From Gemmobacter lutimaris (GTDB lineage Bacteria > Pseudomonadota > Alphaproteobacteria > Rhodobacterales > Rhodobacteraceae), in the NCBI RefSeq assembly GCF_003570715.1, contig NZ_QXXQ01000016.1:23209-87208 (forward strand): a stretch of 64,000 nucleotides of DNA, given 5' to 3'. Under the pieces are notes generated by a model. That model was not told where the DNA came from, did no database searches, and saw only the letters and a list, made by a program, of their open reading frames with translations. Position 1 is the first letter of the stretch, and each line of letters starts with the position of its first letter. Below, piece by piece: positions 1 through 8,707 of this stretch. The translations under genes and the position numbers were made by a program.

Positions 1-417
1 CGTTACCCGTGATCTGCAGTCTATCGGTGCCAGCAGGAACGCAGTGGACGTCGTTTTCTTAGTTTTCGCGTTACAGATATGACGCCCGTCGGGAAGAAAC
101 TCAAGGCAAATCTTGTGCAGCTATCTTGTGCTTTCTGCCGGCCATGGCACCATATGATGCGAAAAGGCTAAAGTGACCTGTTAAAGGTTGGGTGTAGGGT
201 ATTGTAAGGATTACAGAAAATGTTGCGAGACTTATCCACAGGACCCGACGCCCTTGAACCCACGCGTGATGCTTGGAAAATCTTTGACAAGGCTCAGTAA
301 CGCTGTAGCAGACCTGACCACGGCAATCGTGTTCGAGTGAGCATCGCAAGCGATTCTTCGTCTGAGCCTGTCAGTAGAATGCCTTTTGGCCTAATGGGCA
401 CCGAAAAGCGTTACCTA
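1..417. other. left-edge region without a supportable gene
   Basis: No reading frame here resembles a protein family. The one long frame, on the minus strand at 101-349, has no domain, no ribosome binding site and an unconvincing composition. The stretch separates the recombinase from the window edge and may hold its 3' flank. Confidence 0.5.
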
Positions 418-1302
418 CTACAACAGTCCCAACTTCTTCGCCCGCTCCAAGATCATCTTGACCGATGACGGCTCCCACTTGCTGCGGCCCCTAGGTGTCC
501 GTTCGCGCATGGTCTCTAGCCGGTCGCAGATGCCTTGAAGAGTCATCTTGGGATCTGCGCCTTTGATGCCCGCGACGATGGCGGGCAGGCGATCATCCTT
601 GTCGGATGCGGTGGCACGGGAAAGGATAGTGACTGGCAGCAGGCCTTCGCGAACGAAGGTTTTGGCAGCACGGATCAGGCGGGGCAGGGACCAAGGCTGC
701 GCCTCGCTCGGCAGACCTGAATTGACGATGCGCAGCACGTCTTCCCAAGGCAGGCCCGGCCTCAGACGGCGCACCTCCGGCACCCACTGGTCGGCATTGG
801 CGTTCAGTTTATGGAAATGGCTTTCCACTCGCGCGGCCCTTGCCTTGCGGATTGCCACGGGGTCGCCAGCCTTTAGGCCTGGGTTGCCGCCAACCCGCCC
901 TTCTGCCTTGGCAGATCGCAACCCGGCCTTGGTGCGCTCGCGTATCAAGGCCCGTTCAAACTCGGCGGCTGCGCCCAGAACCTGCAAGGTGAACTTGCCC
1001 TGAGGCGACGCCGTGTCGATTGGATCCTGCAAGGACCGGAAATGTGCGCCTTTCGCCTCCAGCCGCTCGATGATTTCCAAGAGGTGAGAAAGCGAGCGGG
1101 CAAGGCGGTCGATCCGAACCACGACGAGCGTATCGCCGATGCGCAGCTGATCCAGCACGCGCGCCAGAACTGGCCGCGTGCGACTGCCGCCAGATGCTTG
1201 TTCCTCCACGATTTCCACGCAGCCTGCGGAGCGCAGCTCCTGAACTTGGGGCAGGGCGGTTTGGTCTTCGGTGGAAACACGCGCGTATCCGATGAGTGGC
1301 AC
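418..1302 (-). CDS. serine recombinase / resolvase-invertase family protein
   Basis: Site-specific serine recombinase of about 294 residues. The N-terminal catalytic domain begins IGYARVSTEDQ with the nucleophilic serine at about residue 10, followed by the family's VVRIDRLARS and EFERALIRERTKAGL motifs. The C-terminal half is longer than in 185-residue Tn3 resolvases and ends in a basic DNA-binding segment. I chose the GTG at 1302 because the conserved fold starts immediately after it and an AAAGAGG lies upstream; a TTG at 1368 would add 22 unconserved residues. It is divergent from the next gene, so the 230 bp between them could hold recombination sites. It probably resolves or inverts DNA of the mobile element that carries it. 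No cognate transposase is in view. Confidence 0.85.
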   Translation of the reverse strand: MPLIGYARVSTEDQTALPQVQELRSAGCVEIVEEQASGGSRTRPVLARVLDQLRIGDTLVVVRIDRLARSLSHLLEIIERLEAKGAHFRSLQDPIDTASPQGKFTLQVLGAAAEFERALIRERTKAGLRSAKAEGRVGGNPGLKAGDPVAIRKARAARVESHFHKLNANADQWVPEVRRLRPGLPWEDVLRIVNSGLPSEAQPWSLPRLIRAAKTFVREGLLPVTILSRATASDKDDRLPAIVAGIKGADPKMTLQGICDRLETMRERTPRGRSKWEPSSVKMILERAKKLGLL

Positions 1303-1512
1303 GGGGCAGGGGGCCTCTTTTGCAATTGCGGATGTCAGGAGTAAACGACCGTTTGTAAACGAATGCAAGGGTGCTCTCTATGGCGGTGATCGCAAGAAAC
1401 CCCTTGGTTCCCATGCACTGAGCGCAACCAGAGCGCTCTCCACGGACGCCGCGCGCGCGTACTATATAAGGAGCAAATGCAGCCCCGCAGAAAACCCTTG
1501 GGTAGTTTGCAT

Positions 1513-1524
1513 AATAGGCGTATT
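1513..1524. promoter_or_regulatory. AT-rich inverted repeat just upstream of the RHE_PE00001-type gene
   Basis: The half-sites AATA and TATT surround GGCG, inside a wider near-palindrome running from TGCATAATA to TTTTGCGCA and ending beside the start codon. It could be an autoregulatory operator of the downstream HTH protein or a recombinase crossover site. This is inference from symmetry and position only. Confidence 0.3.
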
Positions 1525-1532
1525 TTGCGCAT

Positions 1533-2600
1533 ATGAAGCCCTACCACTCTGTTCTGACTGATTTTCCTGACGAAACCCTCGGCGATCCCGAGGCAAGAGA
1601 ACAGGCGTCCGAAGACGACCTGTGGTTCCTGCCAGGACCGATGGATGAGGAACCTGATTATCTGCTTCCAGGCCCAAGATCTGAACCCAGCGAAACATCA
1701 GTCGTTGCGGATTGGGTCCGGGCGGAAGCGGGTTGTGCGGCCCGCCTCGCACGCGTAGCCGGTAGGCTGGGCGCGCTTGACGAGCGTCTGCGCCGCAGCC
1801 CATCAGGTTGGCGGCACCGATTGGCTTTGATCGAGGCTGCAGAGCTAAGCTGGTTCGCTGGAGACCGAGTCAGCCCTGACCGTCTTGCGCTTTGGATCGC
1901 TCTTCGTCTGTCTGGCGCGCAGGACGACTCTGGAGCACTAGCTCGCGTTGGATGGGCCGTTCGGCGTCTTATTGGGGGCCCGGACCCAGAACTGGGGCTA
2001 GCCGATTTTCTCGACCGGCGGGACCCTGAAAACTTAGCCGATGACGCCGAGCATTTCACTGATCGCGCCGATGGCTGGCTCGCTTTGATAGGCGCCGCCA
2101 GACATTTGCACCCGATCACTCGGGCTTGTCTGGGCTTCCACCTTTGGGGCCTTGCAGGTCTCGGTCAGCATGGCGACCGGATGGAAGCTGCGGTCACGGC
2201 AGGCCGGATTGCTGCGGCCGAAGGGAAGGGTGCTATTTTCGCACCGGTAGCAATGGGTGGGGCAGGTGGGCTTCGTACCGGCGGACCTCCGGCAGAGCGG
2301 TTGACCCGATGGCTGGACGGGATGAACAACGCATGCCTCGCAGCGATGCGGCACCTCGACGATCTCGAAATATGGTCCACTCAAGCGGAAACTGTAATGT
2401 CCGTATTGTCTGGCCGTACGCCGCCGGCTTTGCGCGCTGTATTGACCGAATGGCCCCTGGTCTCTGCGCCGATGGCCGAGACTTTGATCGGCGCCAGCCG
2501 TGCGGCTGTCCAGCGAAACCTGGCTTGGATGGAGGCGCGTGGGCTGATCTGCGAGGTGACTGGCCAAGGTCGCTTCAGGATGTGGCGTGCAGCGGTTTAG
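1533..2600 (+). CDS. RHE_PE00001-type protein (DUF1612 plus C-terminal helix-turn-helix)
   Basis: A 355-residue protein of a family common on rhizobial and rhodobacterial plasmids. The central part (roughly residues 60-300) is the helical DUF1612-like region. The last 50 residues form a helix-turn-helix with the segment LIGASRAAVQRNLAWMEARG followed by a short beta wing, RFRMW. The function of the family is unknown; the C-terminal domain implies sequence-specific DNA binding, possibly in partition, copy control or recombination. The ATG at 1533 has no strong Shine-Dalgarno sequence. It is divergent from the recombinase gene, a pairing that suggests joint mobility or plasmid housekeeping. Confidence 0.75.
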   Translation: MKPYHSVLTDFPDETLGDPEAREQASEDDLWFLPGPMDEEPDYLLPGPRSEPSETSVVADWVRAEAGCAARLARVAGRLGALDERLRRSPSGWRHRLALIEAAELSWFAGDRVSPDRLALWIALRLSGAQDDSGALARVGWAVRRLIGGPDPELGLADFLDRRDPENLADDAEHFTDRADGWLALIGAARHLHPITRACLGFHLWGLAGLGQHGDRMEAAVTAGRIAAAEGKGAIFAPVAMGGAGGLRTGGPPAERLTRWLDGMNNACLAAMRHLDDLEIWSTQAETVMSVLSGRTPPALRAVLTEWPLVSAPMAETLIGASRAAVQRNLAWMEARGLICEVTGQGRFRMWRAAV

Positions 2601-2678
2601 CGGCCAGATTGTACCAGAGCCTTTTCTGAGGGTAAGCTTCGATAGTCCAAGTATGCTGGACGCTCTTGTGAGGAGAGA

Positions 2679-2915
2679 TCACGCATCACCGAGCGGCAAA
2701 CATACAACTGCTTCCAGGCCACCTGCCGCCACATTGCGGAGCACGACTGTACCACCGTGCGCCTGAATGATTGTGCGAGCGATTGCCAGCCTGAGGCCGA
2801 CGCCGCCGGTATCTCGGCTGCGAGACCCTTCCAACCGCACAAACGGTTTAAAGACCGCTTCAAGCTGTTCTTCTGGCAGTCCCTGGCCTTTGTCCGCGAT
2901 AGTGATGACGGCCAT
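2679..2915 (-). pseudogene. C-terminal remnant of a sensor histidine kinase
   Basis: Only the end of the ATPase domain of a two-component sensor kinase remains. An N/G1-like box is present (ADKGQGLPEEQLEAVFKPF), followed by FVRLEGSRSRDTGGVGLRLAIA (the G2 box) and the terminal HGG...LP strand. The dimerisation/phosphoacceptor domain and all membrane segments are missing: upstream on the same strand the coding similarity stops at about 2916-2925 and runs into a 14-bp inverted repeat. No response regulator is nearby. It is a non-functional relic marking a rearrangement breakpoint just upstream of the copper operon. Confidence 0.75.
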
Positions 2916-2952
2916 GGGTCATGGGATGATGGACAACGACTGCCGAGCCTTT

Positions 2953-2994
2953 TTTCTCCCGCTAACTGGGCAAAGCTCCGGTTAGCGGGAGAAA
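2953..2994. repeat. perfect 14-bp inverted repeat with 14-nt loop
   Basis: TTTCTCCCGCTAAC at 2953-2966 is exactly repeated in inverse at 2981-2994. It lies between the broken kinase gene and the 39-residue peptide gene. A run of T at 2951-2955 precedes it, so it could act as a terminator read leftward, as an attenuator or operator for the rightward copper operon, or as a transposon or recombination scar. Sequence alone does not separate these. Confidence 0.7.
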
Positions 2995-3016
2995 TCCCAA
3001 CACAGATCAGGAGGCC

Positions 3017-3136
3017 ATGAAGATGAACGGCTACGGTATGGGATTTGGAATGGGCTTCGGCTGGCTCTGGATGATCGTCACCCTTGTGCTGGTCGGCCTC
3101 GCGATCGCGGCGCTGGTCAAATACTTGCGCAAATAG
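3017..3136 (+). CDS. 39-residue single-span membrane peptide
   Basis: Small gene opening MKMNGYGMGFGMGFGWLWM, then one hydrophobic span (IVTLVLVGLAIAALV) and a basic end KYLRK. CAGGAGG sits just before the ATG at 3017, a strong ribosome site, which makes translation likely. It is 15 bp upstream of the DUF302 gene and leads an apparent operon with the copper ATPase. The N-terminal Met/Gly-rich stretch could touch copper or the pump. Function unknown; small proteins at this position in copper operons are often missed by annotation. Confidence 0.7.
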   Translation: MKMNGYGMGFGMGFGWLWMIVTLVLVGLAIAALVKYLRK

Positions 3137-3151
3137 TCGAAAGGAAACCTG

Positions 3152-3538
3152 ATGGAATATACGATCAATCGGCTGATCACCGGCGCGGATTTTGACGTCG
3201 TCGATGCCCGGACCCGTGCCGCGCTGGCGGACAACGGATTTGGCGTGCTGACAGAGATCGACGTCAAGGCAACGATGAAGAAGAAGCTGAACGTGGATAT
3301 GCCATCCTACCGCATTCTGGGCGCCTGCAACCCGAAGATGGCACTGGAAGCCATCGGGATGGAGCCGCGCGTCGGTGCCATGCTGCCCTGCAACGTTATC
3401 CTGCGCGAGGTCGACGGTGGGGTCGAAGTAAGTGCGATCAATCCGGTGGCGTCAATGCAGGCCATCGAAAACGCCGCGTTGGACAGCGTCGCGGGGCAGG
3501 TGCGCGATCTGTTGGCCAAGGCGGTCGCAGGGATCTGA
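3152..3538 (+). CDS. DUF302 domain protein
   Basis: A 128-residue DUF302 protein without signal peptide: residues 1-128 cover the whole domain, including the family segments GFGVLTEIDVKATMKKKLN, ILGACNPKMA and MLPCNVILREV. DUF302 proteins recur beside copper and sulfur genes and in low-oxygen operons, but their biochemical role is not settled. A conserved Cys in GACNP and another in LPCNV could bind metal. It sits between the membrane peptide and the copper ATPase on the same strand, most likely co-transcribed. Confidence 0.85.
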   Translation: MEYTINRLITGADFDVVDARTRAALADNGFGVLTEIDVKATMKKKLNVDMPSYRILGACNPKMALEAIGMEPRVGAMLPCNVILREVDGGVEVSAINPVASMQAIENAALDSVAGQVRDLLAKAVAGI

Positions 3539-3652
3539 TCCGGAGTCCGGCAGCAATCCGCACCGCGGCCTCAGGCACGGAAATCCAGCATTCTGAAACA
3601 GGGAGCCTCCTGCATTGGAAACCATGCGGCTGGTCCGCGAAAGGAAAACGGC

Positions 3653-6025
3653 ATGCCCACATCTGTAAACCACGACGGCCCAGCCCCGGCAGACACTGAC
3701 ATGCCTGAAAGCCAAGGCGTTCCAGAAAGTGGCACCGGGCTAACGTCCATCGACCCAGTCTGCGGCATGACCGTCACGTTGAAACCCGACACGCGGACCG
3801 AGGCGTTTGGCGGCGAGGACTTCCATTTTTGCTCCGGCAAGTGCCAGACGAAGTTTCAGGCCGATCCGTGGTTCTACGCCTCAGGCCGTGCGGCGGGTCG
3901 CAAGAAAGCTGCCCCAGCCAATGTCCAGTATACCTGCCCGATGCACCCCGAGATCATCCGTGATGCGCCCGGCTCGTGTCCGATCTGCGGCATGGCGCTG
4001 GAGCCGATGCTACCCTCGGACGAGCCCAGCCATGAGTTAACCGATTTCACCCGCCGCATGTGGATTTCGGCGGCGGCAGCGGTACCGTTGATTGTGTTGA
4101 CGATGGGCGAGTTCGTGGCTCTGCCGGTGCGCGACTGGATCGGGCATCAGGTGGCCAGTTACCTGGAGTTCGCGCTGGCAACTCCGATCATCCTTTGGGC
4201 GGCCCTTCCCTTCTTCAAACGCGGCTGGGATTCGCTGGTGAACCGGTCGCCCAACATGTGGACGCTGATCAGCCTTGGGGTGGCGGCGGCCTACCTCTAT
4301 TCGCTCGTCGCGACGTTTCTGCCTGGCGTGTTCCCTGAAGTCTACCGGATGGGCCATGGCGTCGGCACATATTTCGAGGCGTCGGTGGTGATAGTGGCAC
4401 TGGTGTTTTTTGGTCAGGTGCTGGAACTGCAGGCGCATGAACGCACCGGGGATGCAATCCGGGCGCTGCTGGATCTTGCGCCCAAGACCGCGCGGCGCAT
4501 TTTGCCGGATGGCACCGAATATGATGCGCCTTTGGAAAACATCATGGAGGGCGACCGTCTGCGTGTGCGCCCAGGTGACGCCGTGCCAGTCGACGGCGTG
4601 GTGATCGAAGGTCATTCATCCTTGGACGAAAGCATGTTGACCGGCGAGTCGATGCCGGTCGAAAAAGGACCGGGCGATGTGGTGACTGGGGCCACCATCA
4701 ACAAGAACGGAAGTCTTGTAATCGAGGCTCGCAAGGTTGGTGCAGACACCGTCTTGGCGCAGATCGTGGCCATGGTTTCGAACGCGCGTCGGTCGCGTGC
4801 ACCAATCCAAGGGTTGGCCGATCGGGTGTCCGCGATCTTTGTACCGACCGTGGTCGGCATCGCAATTCTGGCCTTCTCAGGCTGGATGATCTTTGGCCCC
4901 GAGCCGGCCCTGGTCTTTGCCATCGCCTCGGCGGTGTCGGTGCTGATCATCGCCTGCCCTTGTGCATTGGGTCTTGCCACCCCGATCTCGATTACGACGG
5001 CGGCTGGACGCGGCGCGCAGGCGGGCGTGCTGATCAAAGACGCTGAGGCGCTGGAGCGGATGGCAGGGGTTGATACGCTGATCGTCGACAAGACTGGCAC
5101 GCTTACCATGGGCAAGCCCAAGCTCACCGATACGGTAATGCTTGGGGACTTGGCAGTCACAGACCTTTTGTCACTAGCGGCGGCGCTGGAACGTGGGTCC
5201 GAACACCCGCTGGCCGAAGCAATTGTCGAGGAGGCTGACGCGAAGGGCGCGTCCCGGCAAGAAGCAGCGGATTTCGAGGCGATCACCGGCAAGGGTGTTC
5301 GCGGCAAGGTCACAGGTCGCTCGGTTGCGCTTGGCAACGCGGCCATGATGCAGGAAATGGGCTTGGACATTGCGCGCGCGGAGACACAGGCGGACACTTT
5401 GCGCGCCGAAGGCAAGACCGCGATGTTCATCGCTGTCGACGGTATGCTCGCAGGCATCGTCGCTGTCGCAGATCCGATCAAAGAGTCGACCTCACAGGCG
5501 ATCAAGGAACTGCATGCTCAGGGAATTCGCGTCATCATGGCGACCGGCGACAACGAACGCACGGCGCAAGCGGTAGCGGGCAAGCTCGGCATAGATGAGG
5601 TGCGCGCCGGAGTGTTGCCCGAGGCCAAGAAAGACCTGATCGACCAGTTGCGCAGCGAAGGTCACAAGATTGCCATGGCCGGCGACGGCGTGAATGACGC
5701 GCCTGCGCTTGCGGCAGCTGATGTGGGCATCGCCATGGGTACAGGAGCTGACGTCGCTATGGAAAGCGCGGGCATCACTCTTCTGGGTGGCGACTTGATG
5801 GGCATTGTCCGGGCGCGCAAGCTGGCACGCGCAACCTTACGCAACATCAAGCAGAACCTGTTCTTCGCCTTTGCCTATAACGCACTTGGCGTACCGATCG
5901 CAGCCGGACTGCTTTATCCGATTACCGGACTTCTTTTGTCGCCGATGATCGCGGCAGCCGCGATGAGCCTGTCGTCGGTCTCCGTCATCAGCAACGCGCT
6001 GCGTCTACGGCGGGTCGATCTGTGA
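3653..6025 (+). CDS. copA: copper (or silver) translocating P1B-type ATPase with YHS and heavy-metal-binding domains
   Basis: Inner-membrane ATP-driven exporter, 790 residues. The order is a YHS domain (from D34, DPVCGMTV), then a heavy-metal-binding domain (from Y93, YTCPMHPEI...[10 protein letters not shown]) in place of an HMA domain, then eight expected membrane segments. The metal-site CPC is at 435-437, the phosphorylated Asp is D479 in DKTGTLT, followed by TGDNERT and the [10 protein letters not shown] hinge. This architecture is typical of SilP/CopA-like Cu(I)/Ag(I) pumps. CGAAAGGA precedes the ATG. It closes the operon begun at 3017. A second, differently built CopA lies at 51748, so the island holds two copper pumps. 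Confidence 0.93.
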   Translation: MPTSVNHDGPAPADTDMPESQGVPESGTGLTSIDPVCGMTVTLKPDTRTEAFGGEDFHFCSGKCQTKFQADPWFYASGRAAGRKKAAPANVQYTCPMHPEIIRDAPGSCPICGMALEPMLPSDEPSHELTDFTRRMWISAAAAVPLIVLTMGEFVALPVRDWIGHQVASYLEFALATPIILWAALPFFKRGWDSLVNRSPNMWTLISLGVAAAYLYSLVATFLPGVFPEVYRMGHGVGTYFEASVVIVALVFFGQVLELQAHERTGDAIRALLDLAPKTARRILPDGTEYDAPLENIMEGDRLRVRPGDAVPVDGVVIEGHSSLDESMLTGESMPVEKGPGDVVTGATINKNGSLVIEARKVGADTVLAQIVAMVSNARRSRAPIQGLADRVSAIFVPTVVGIAILAFSGWMIFGPEPALVFAIASAVSVLIIACPCALGLATPISITTAAGRGAQAGVLIKDAEALERMAGVDTLIVDKTGTLTMGKPKLTDTVMLGDLAVTDLLSLAAALERGSEHPLAEAIVEEADAKGASRQEAADFEAITGKGVRGKVTGRSVALGNAAMMQEMGLDIARAETQADTLRAEGKTAMFIAVDGMLAGIVAVADPIKESTSQAIKELHAQGIRVIMATGDNERTAQAVAGKLGIDEVRAGVLPEAKKDLIDQLRSEGHKIAMAGDGVNDAPALAAADVGIAMGTGADVAMESAGITLLGGDLMGIVRARKLARATLRNIKQNLFFAFAYNALGVPIAAGLLYPITGLLLSPMIAAAAMSLSSVSVISNALRLRRVDL

Positions 6026-6231
6026 ACCACCAAGAATCACGGAAAAAACTAGCAGATCGAACAGGGTTGCCCAGCTCCACCGACCATACTAGCTTTTCGC
6101 TTGGACAAATCTGTTAGCGCTACTCTTCGTTCAGCTTCTCCTCATTCAACACGGTCTCTCGGAAACTCTGCGCTATCAGAGCCTGATCGATTCATTGTCG
6201 ACCCGAGCCACCAGATGACGTGGCTGAACAC

Positions 6232-7275
6232 CTACTTTTCGGCCTCGTGCCGCGTCCAGAACTCCACCAGCAGCATCGTCATCGTCGCAGCCAAGGGACC
6301 TAGTATGAAACCCGGAGCTCCAAATAGAAGCAGGCCGCCGATGATCGAAATGAACGCGGGGATGGTATGCAGGCGCAGACGGTTTCCGACGAACATCGGC
6401 CGCAAGACGTTGTCGATGCTGCCAACGACGATGCCGCCCCAAGCGGCAAGAATGAGCGCGCGTATCCAGCTTCCGTCCAAAAGAAGCAGGATCGCTGCCG
6501 GTATCCAGACGATGAAGGCTCCAAGGACCGGCACGATCGACAAGAGCCCCATTACCAACCCCCAAAGCAGAGGCGTGGGAAGACCGAGCACCCAGAACAT
6601 AAGACCGCCCAAGGTGCCTTGAACCGCAGCGACAGCAAGTGTGCCGTAAACCGTCGCGTGAACCGTTTCCGCGACCCGGCGGAACACTTGTTCGATCTCG
6701 GGTGGTGTCAGCGGCAGCCATGTCTTGATCACCGTCTTGGCAGCCAGCCTGTCGCGCAGAAAATAGAATAGGAGGTAGAAGGTGATGAACACCTCGACCA
6801 CTTGCAGGAACGACCCTTTGACGAAAACCGCCCCGAGATTGCTGAGCCAGGTCGCAATTGCCGACATCATCGACGGCAAATCGAACTGGCGGTCAATCCA
6901 GTCGCCAAAGGGTGCAAGGGCAGGATACCGGTCGAGCAGGGCCTGAAGCTCGCCGCCCTCGACGCGCGCCTGTAGTGACTGGATACCGGATGTGGCTTCC
7001 GTGATGAGGCGTTCGACCACGAAGGCCGCGGGAACGACCACGACGACGATAACAATTGCTGTCGACAGCAAAGCGGCGATGTTCGGATGCCTGACGTGCT
7101 TTTCGACCGCTCCGTGTAGGGGCGCGAATAGGATTGCCAGCGTCAGCGCCCAGGTGATGGCACCCAAGAAAGGCCAGGCGATAAGTGCGCAGAGGAGGAT
7201 GCCGGCAACACTGGCGACTGCCAGAGCCAGGCGTCCGAAACGGCTACTGTGGGGTGATCTGGGGGCTGGTTTCAT
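6232..7275 (-). CDS. AI-2E family transporter (PF01594-type permease)
   Basis: Integral membrane protein of about 347 residues with roughly seven to eight hydrophobic spans and the family signature near the end (GLPTPLLWGLVMGLLSIVPV and PGFILGPLAATM). The family includes the autoinducer-2 exporter TqsA and Na+/H+ antiporters, so the substrate cannot be named. I use the ATG at 7275, 4 bp after the stop of the preceding APC permease gene; an upstream in-frame extension to 7359 would overlap that gene and lacks conservation. The two genes form an operon convergent with copA. Confidence 0.85.
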   Translation of the reverse strand: MKPAPRSPHSSRFGRLALAVASVAGILLCALIAWPFLGAITWALTLAILFAPLHGAVEKHVRHPNIAALLSTAIVIVVVVVPAAFVVERLITEATSGIQSLQARVEGGELQALLDRYPALAPFGDWIDRQFDLPSMMSAIATWLSNLGAVFVKGSFLQVVEVFITFYLLFYFLRDRLAAKTVIKTWLPLTPPEIEQVFRRVAETVHATVYGTLAVAAVQGTLGGLMFWVLGLPTPLLWGLVMGLLSIVPVLGAFIVWIPAAILLLLDGSWIRALILAAWGGIVVGSIDNVLRPMFVGNRLRLHTIPAFISIIGGLLLFGAPGFILGPLAATMTMLLVEFWTRHEAEK

Positions 7276-7279
7276 CGGT

Positions 7280-8509
7280 TCAACGCACAACCAGATCCAG
7301 CAAAAGCAACCCGATGCTGGAGACAAGGCCAGCAACGGGCACCCACGCCGGACAAACAAAGACTTGCACCGGCGGAGCGGTTTCCAGGGACTTGATCCGG
7401 ATCAGGGTGATGTTGATGACCGCGAATATCACAAGAGTGAAACGGGCCGTCAGATCCGCCAACCCGGTCAGCGGGACTGCAAGCGCCAGTGCGAGGATCG
7501 CTGAAACGCCGATCGCGGTGGCCAGCAGCGGCGTGCCGGTTCTGGCGCTCAGATGCGTCAGAACCTGGGGAAGATTGCCTTGGTTTGCCAGCCCGTAAAG
7601 CACCCGAGAGATCATGATGACATGCACGATGATGCCGTTCAGTGTCGCTATGACGGCGATCAGGCTCATGGTTTTCAGCGACATCCCCGTCAGCCGTTCG
7701 AACACCAGTGCCAAGGGGGCGCTGGAGGTGGCAAGCTCAGCCGGTGGAACTGCGACGACAGCGACCCAGACCACCAGCGCATAGACGAGCGCTGTCAACC
7801 CAAGCGTCAGGAAAAGCGCCCATGGCAGGGTGCGCGAAGGGTTCTTCATCTCTTCGGCGACATTGACCAGATGCTCGAAGCCGATGAAAGCAAACACCGC
7901 GATCAGCGTCGTTCCTGAAAGCCCGACCCAAGCGGCGACGTCGCTGGGTGCCAGCAGGATTTCCGGCAGGCGGGTCACGACCCCGCTGCCTGTCCCAAAC
8001 CCGGCAGCGATGATCAGCACAAGCCCGCCAAGCTCGATCAGCGTCATGATGCCTGCAAGGGTGACGGACTGGCGCGTGGAAAGACAGGCGACCAGCCCCA
8101 TCGACAGCACGACAAGCGTGATGATCCACGAAGGCGGCAGATCGACAAACACACCCAGATAGCCCGCGCTGCCAACGCTGATCGTGGCCGCCGAGATTGT
8201 CGCAGTCAGCACGACCAGCAAGCCCATCGTCAGGCTGAGCCAAGGCCGGTTGAACGCCTTCTCGACATAGGCAGCTTCGCTGGCGCTGACGGGCATGCGT
8301 GTTCCGAGTTCGGCAAAGGACGCCGCGCTGAAAGACATGACCAAGGCTGCAAAAATAAAAGCCAGCGGCGCATGCATGCCGCTTCGCCCCGCAGCAATTC
8401 CAACCAGCACATAGATGCCTGCACCGATCGTCACGCCGAGCCCATAGAGCACGGCGAGCAAAAGCGTCAGTGAGCGTTTTAGCCTTTGGGGTGGGGCAGA
8501 CTCTGACAA
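7280..8509 (-). CDS. APC superfamily amino-acid/cation permease
   Basis: A 409-residue permease with about twelve membrane spans. The first span carries GLGVTIGAGIYVLVG, the glycine-rich substrate site of APC transporters, and FAFIGFEHLVNVAEEMKNPSR is the conserved loop after TM6. The probable start is a TTG at 8509 with AGGA seven bases upstream. It likely imports or exchanges amino acids; the substrate is unknown. It is first in a two-gene operon with the AI-2E family protein and divergent from the MgtC-like gene. Confidence 0.88.
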   Translation of the reverse strand: MSESAPPQRLKRSLTLLLAVLYGLGVTIGAGIYVLVGIAAGRSGMHAPLAFIFAALVMSFSAASFAELGTRMPVSASEAAYVEKAFNRPWLSLTMGLLVVLTATISAATISVGSAGYLGVFVDLPPSWIITLVVLSMGLVACLSTRQSVTLAGIMTLIELGGLVLIIAAGFGTGSGVVTRLPEILLAPSDVAAWVGLSGTTLIAVFAFIGFEHLVNVAEEMKNPSRTLPWALFLTLGLTALVYALVVWVAVVAVPPAELATSSAPLALVFERLTGMSLKTMSLIAVIATLNGIIVHVIMISRVLYGLANQGNLPQVLTHLSARTGTPLLATAIGVSAILALALAVPLTGLADLTARFTLVIFAVINITLIRIKSLETAPPVQVFVCPAWVPVAGLVSSIGLLLLDLVVR

Positions 8510-8634
8510 TATGTTTTCCTGTCAACGATTGGTCGATGATAGCCCCACACCGGACCGGTCGAGTTGATGCAGGTTGCGGTCTCTCACACGCCTGTCGCGC
8601 GCATCGAGCCAATTTTGCCGACGGTGATGGTTAG

Positions 8635-8648
8635 GTGATCCACGTCAA
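8635..8648. promoter_or_regulatory. weak FNR-like site in the divergent intergenic region
   Basis: GTGATCCACGTCAA matches the FNR/Anr consensus TTGAT-N4-ATCAA in four of five bases in each half. It lies about 60 bp before the MgtC-like gene and about 125 bp before the APC permease start. By itself it is weak; it gains weight from the better sites at 10584 and 23576. Confidence 0.3.
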
Positions 8649-8707
8649 TACGCTCACAACACGGGCGGTCTATGCATTGATCCTGGACAAAGACCCGTTC
8701 GATTTAG

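Noticed and set aside
101..349. 82-codon minus-strand frame at the left edge
   Set aside because: No ribosome site, no domain and no neighbour that would support it.
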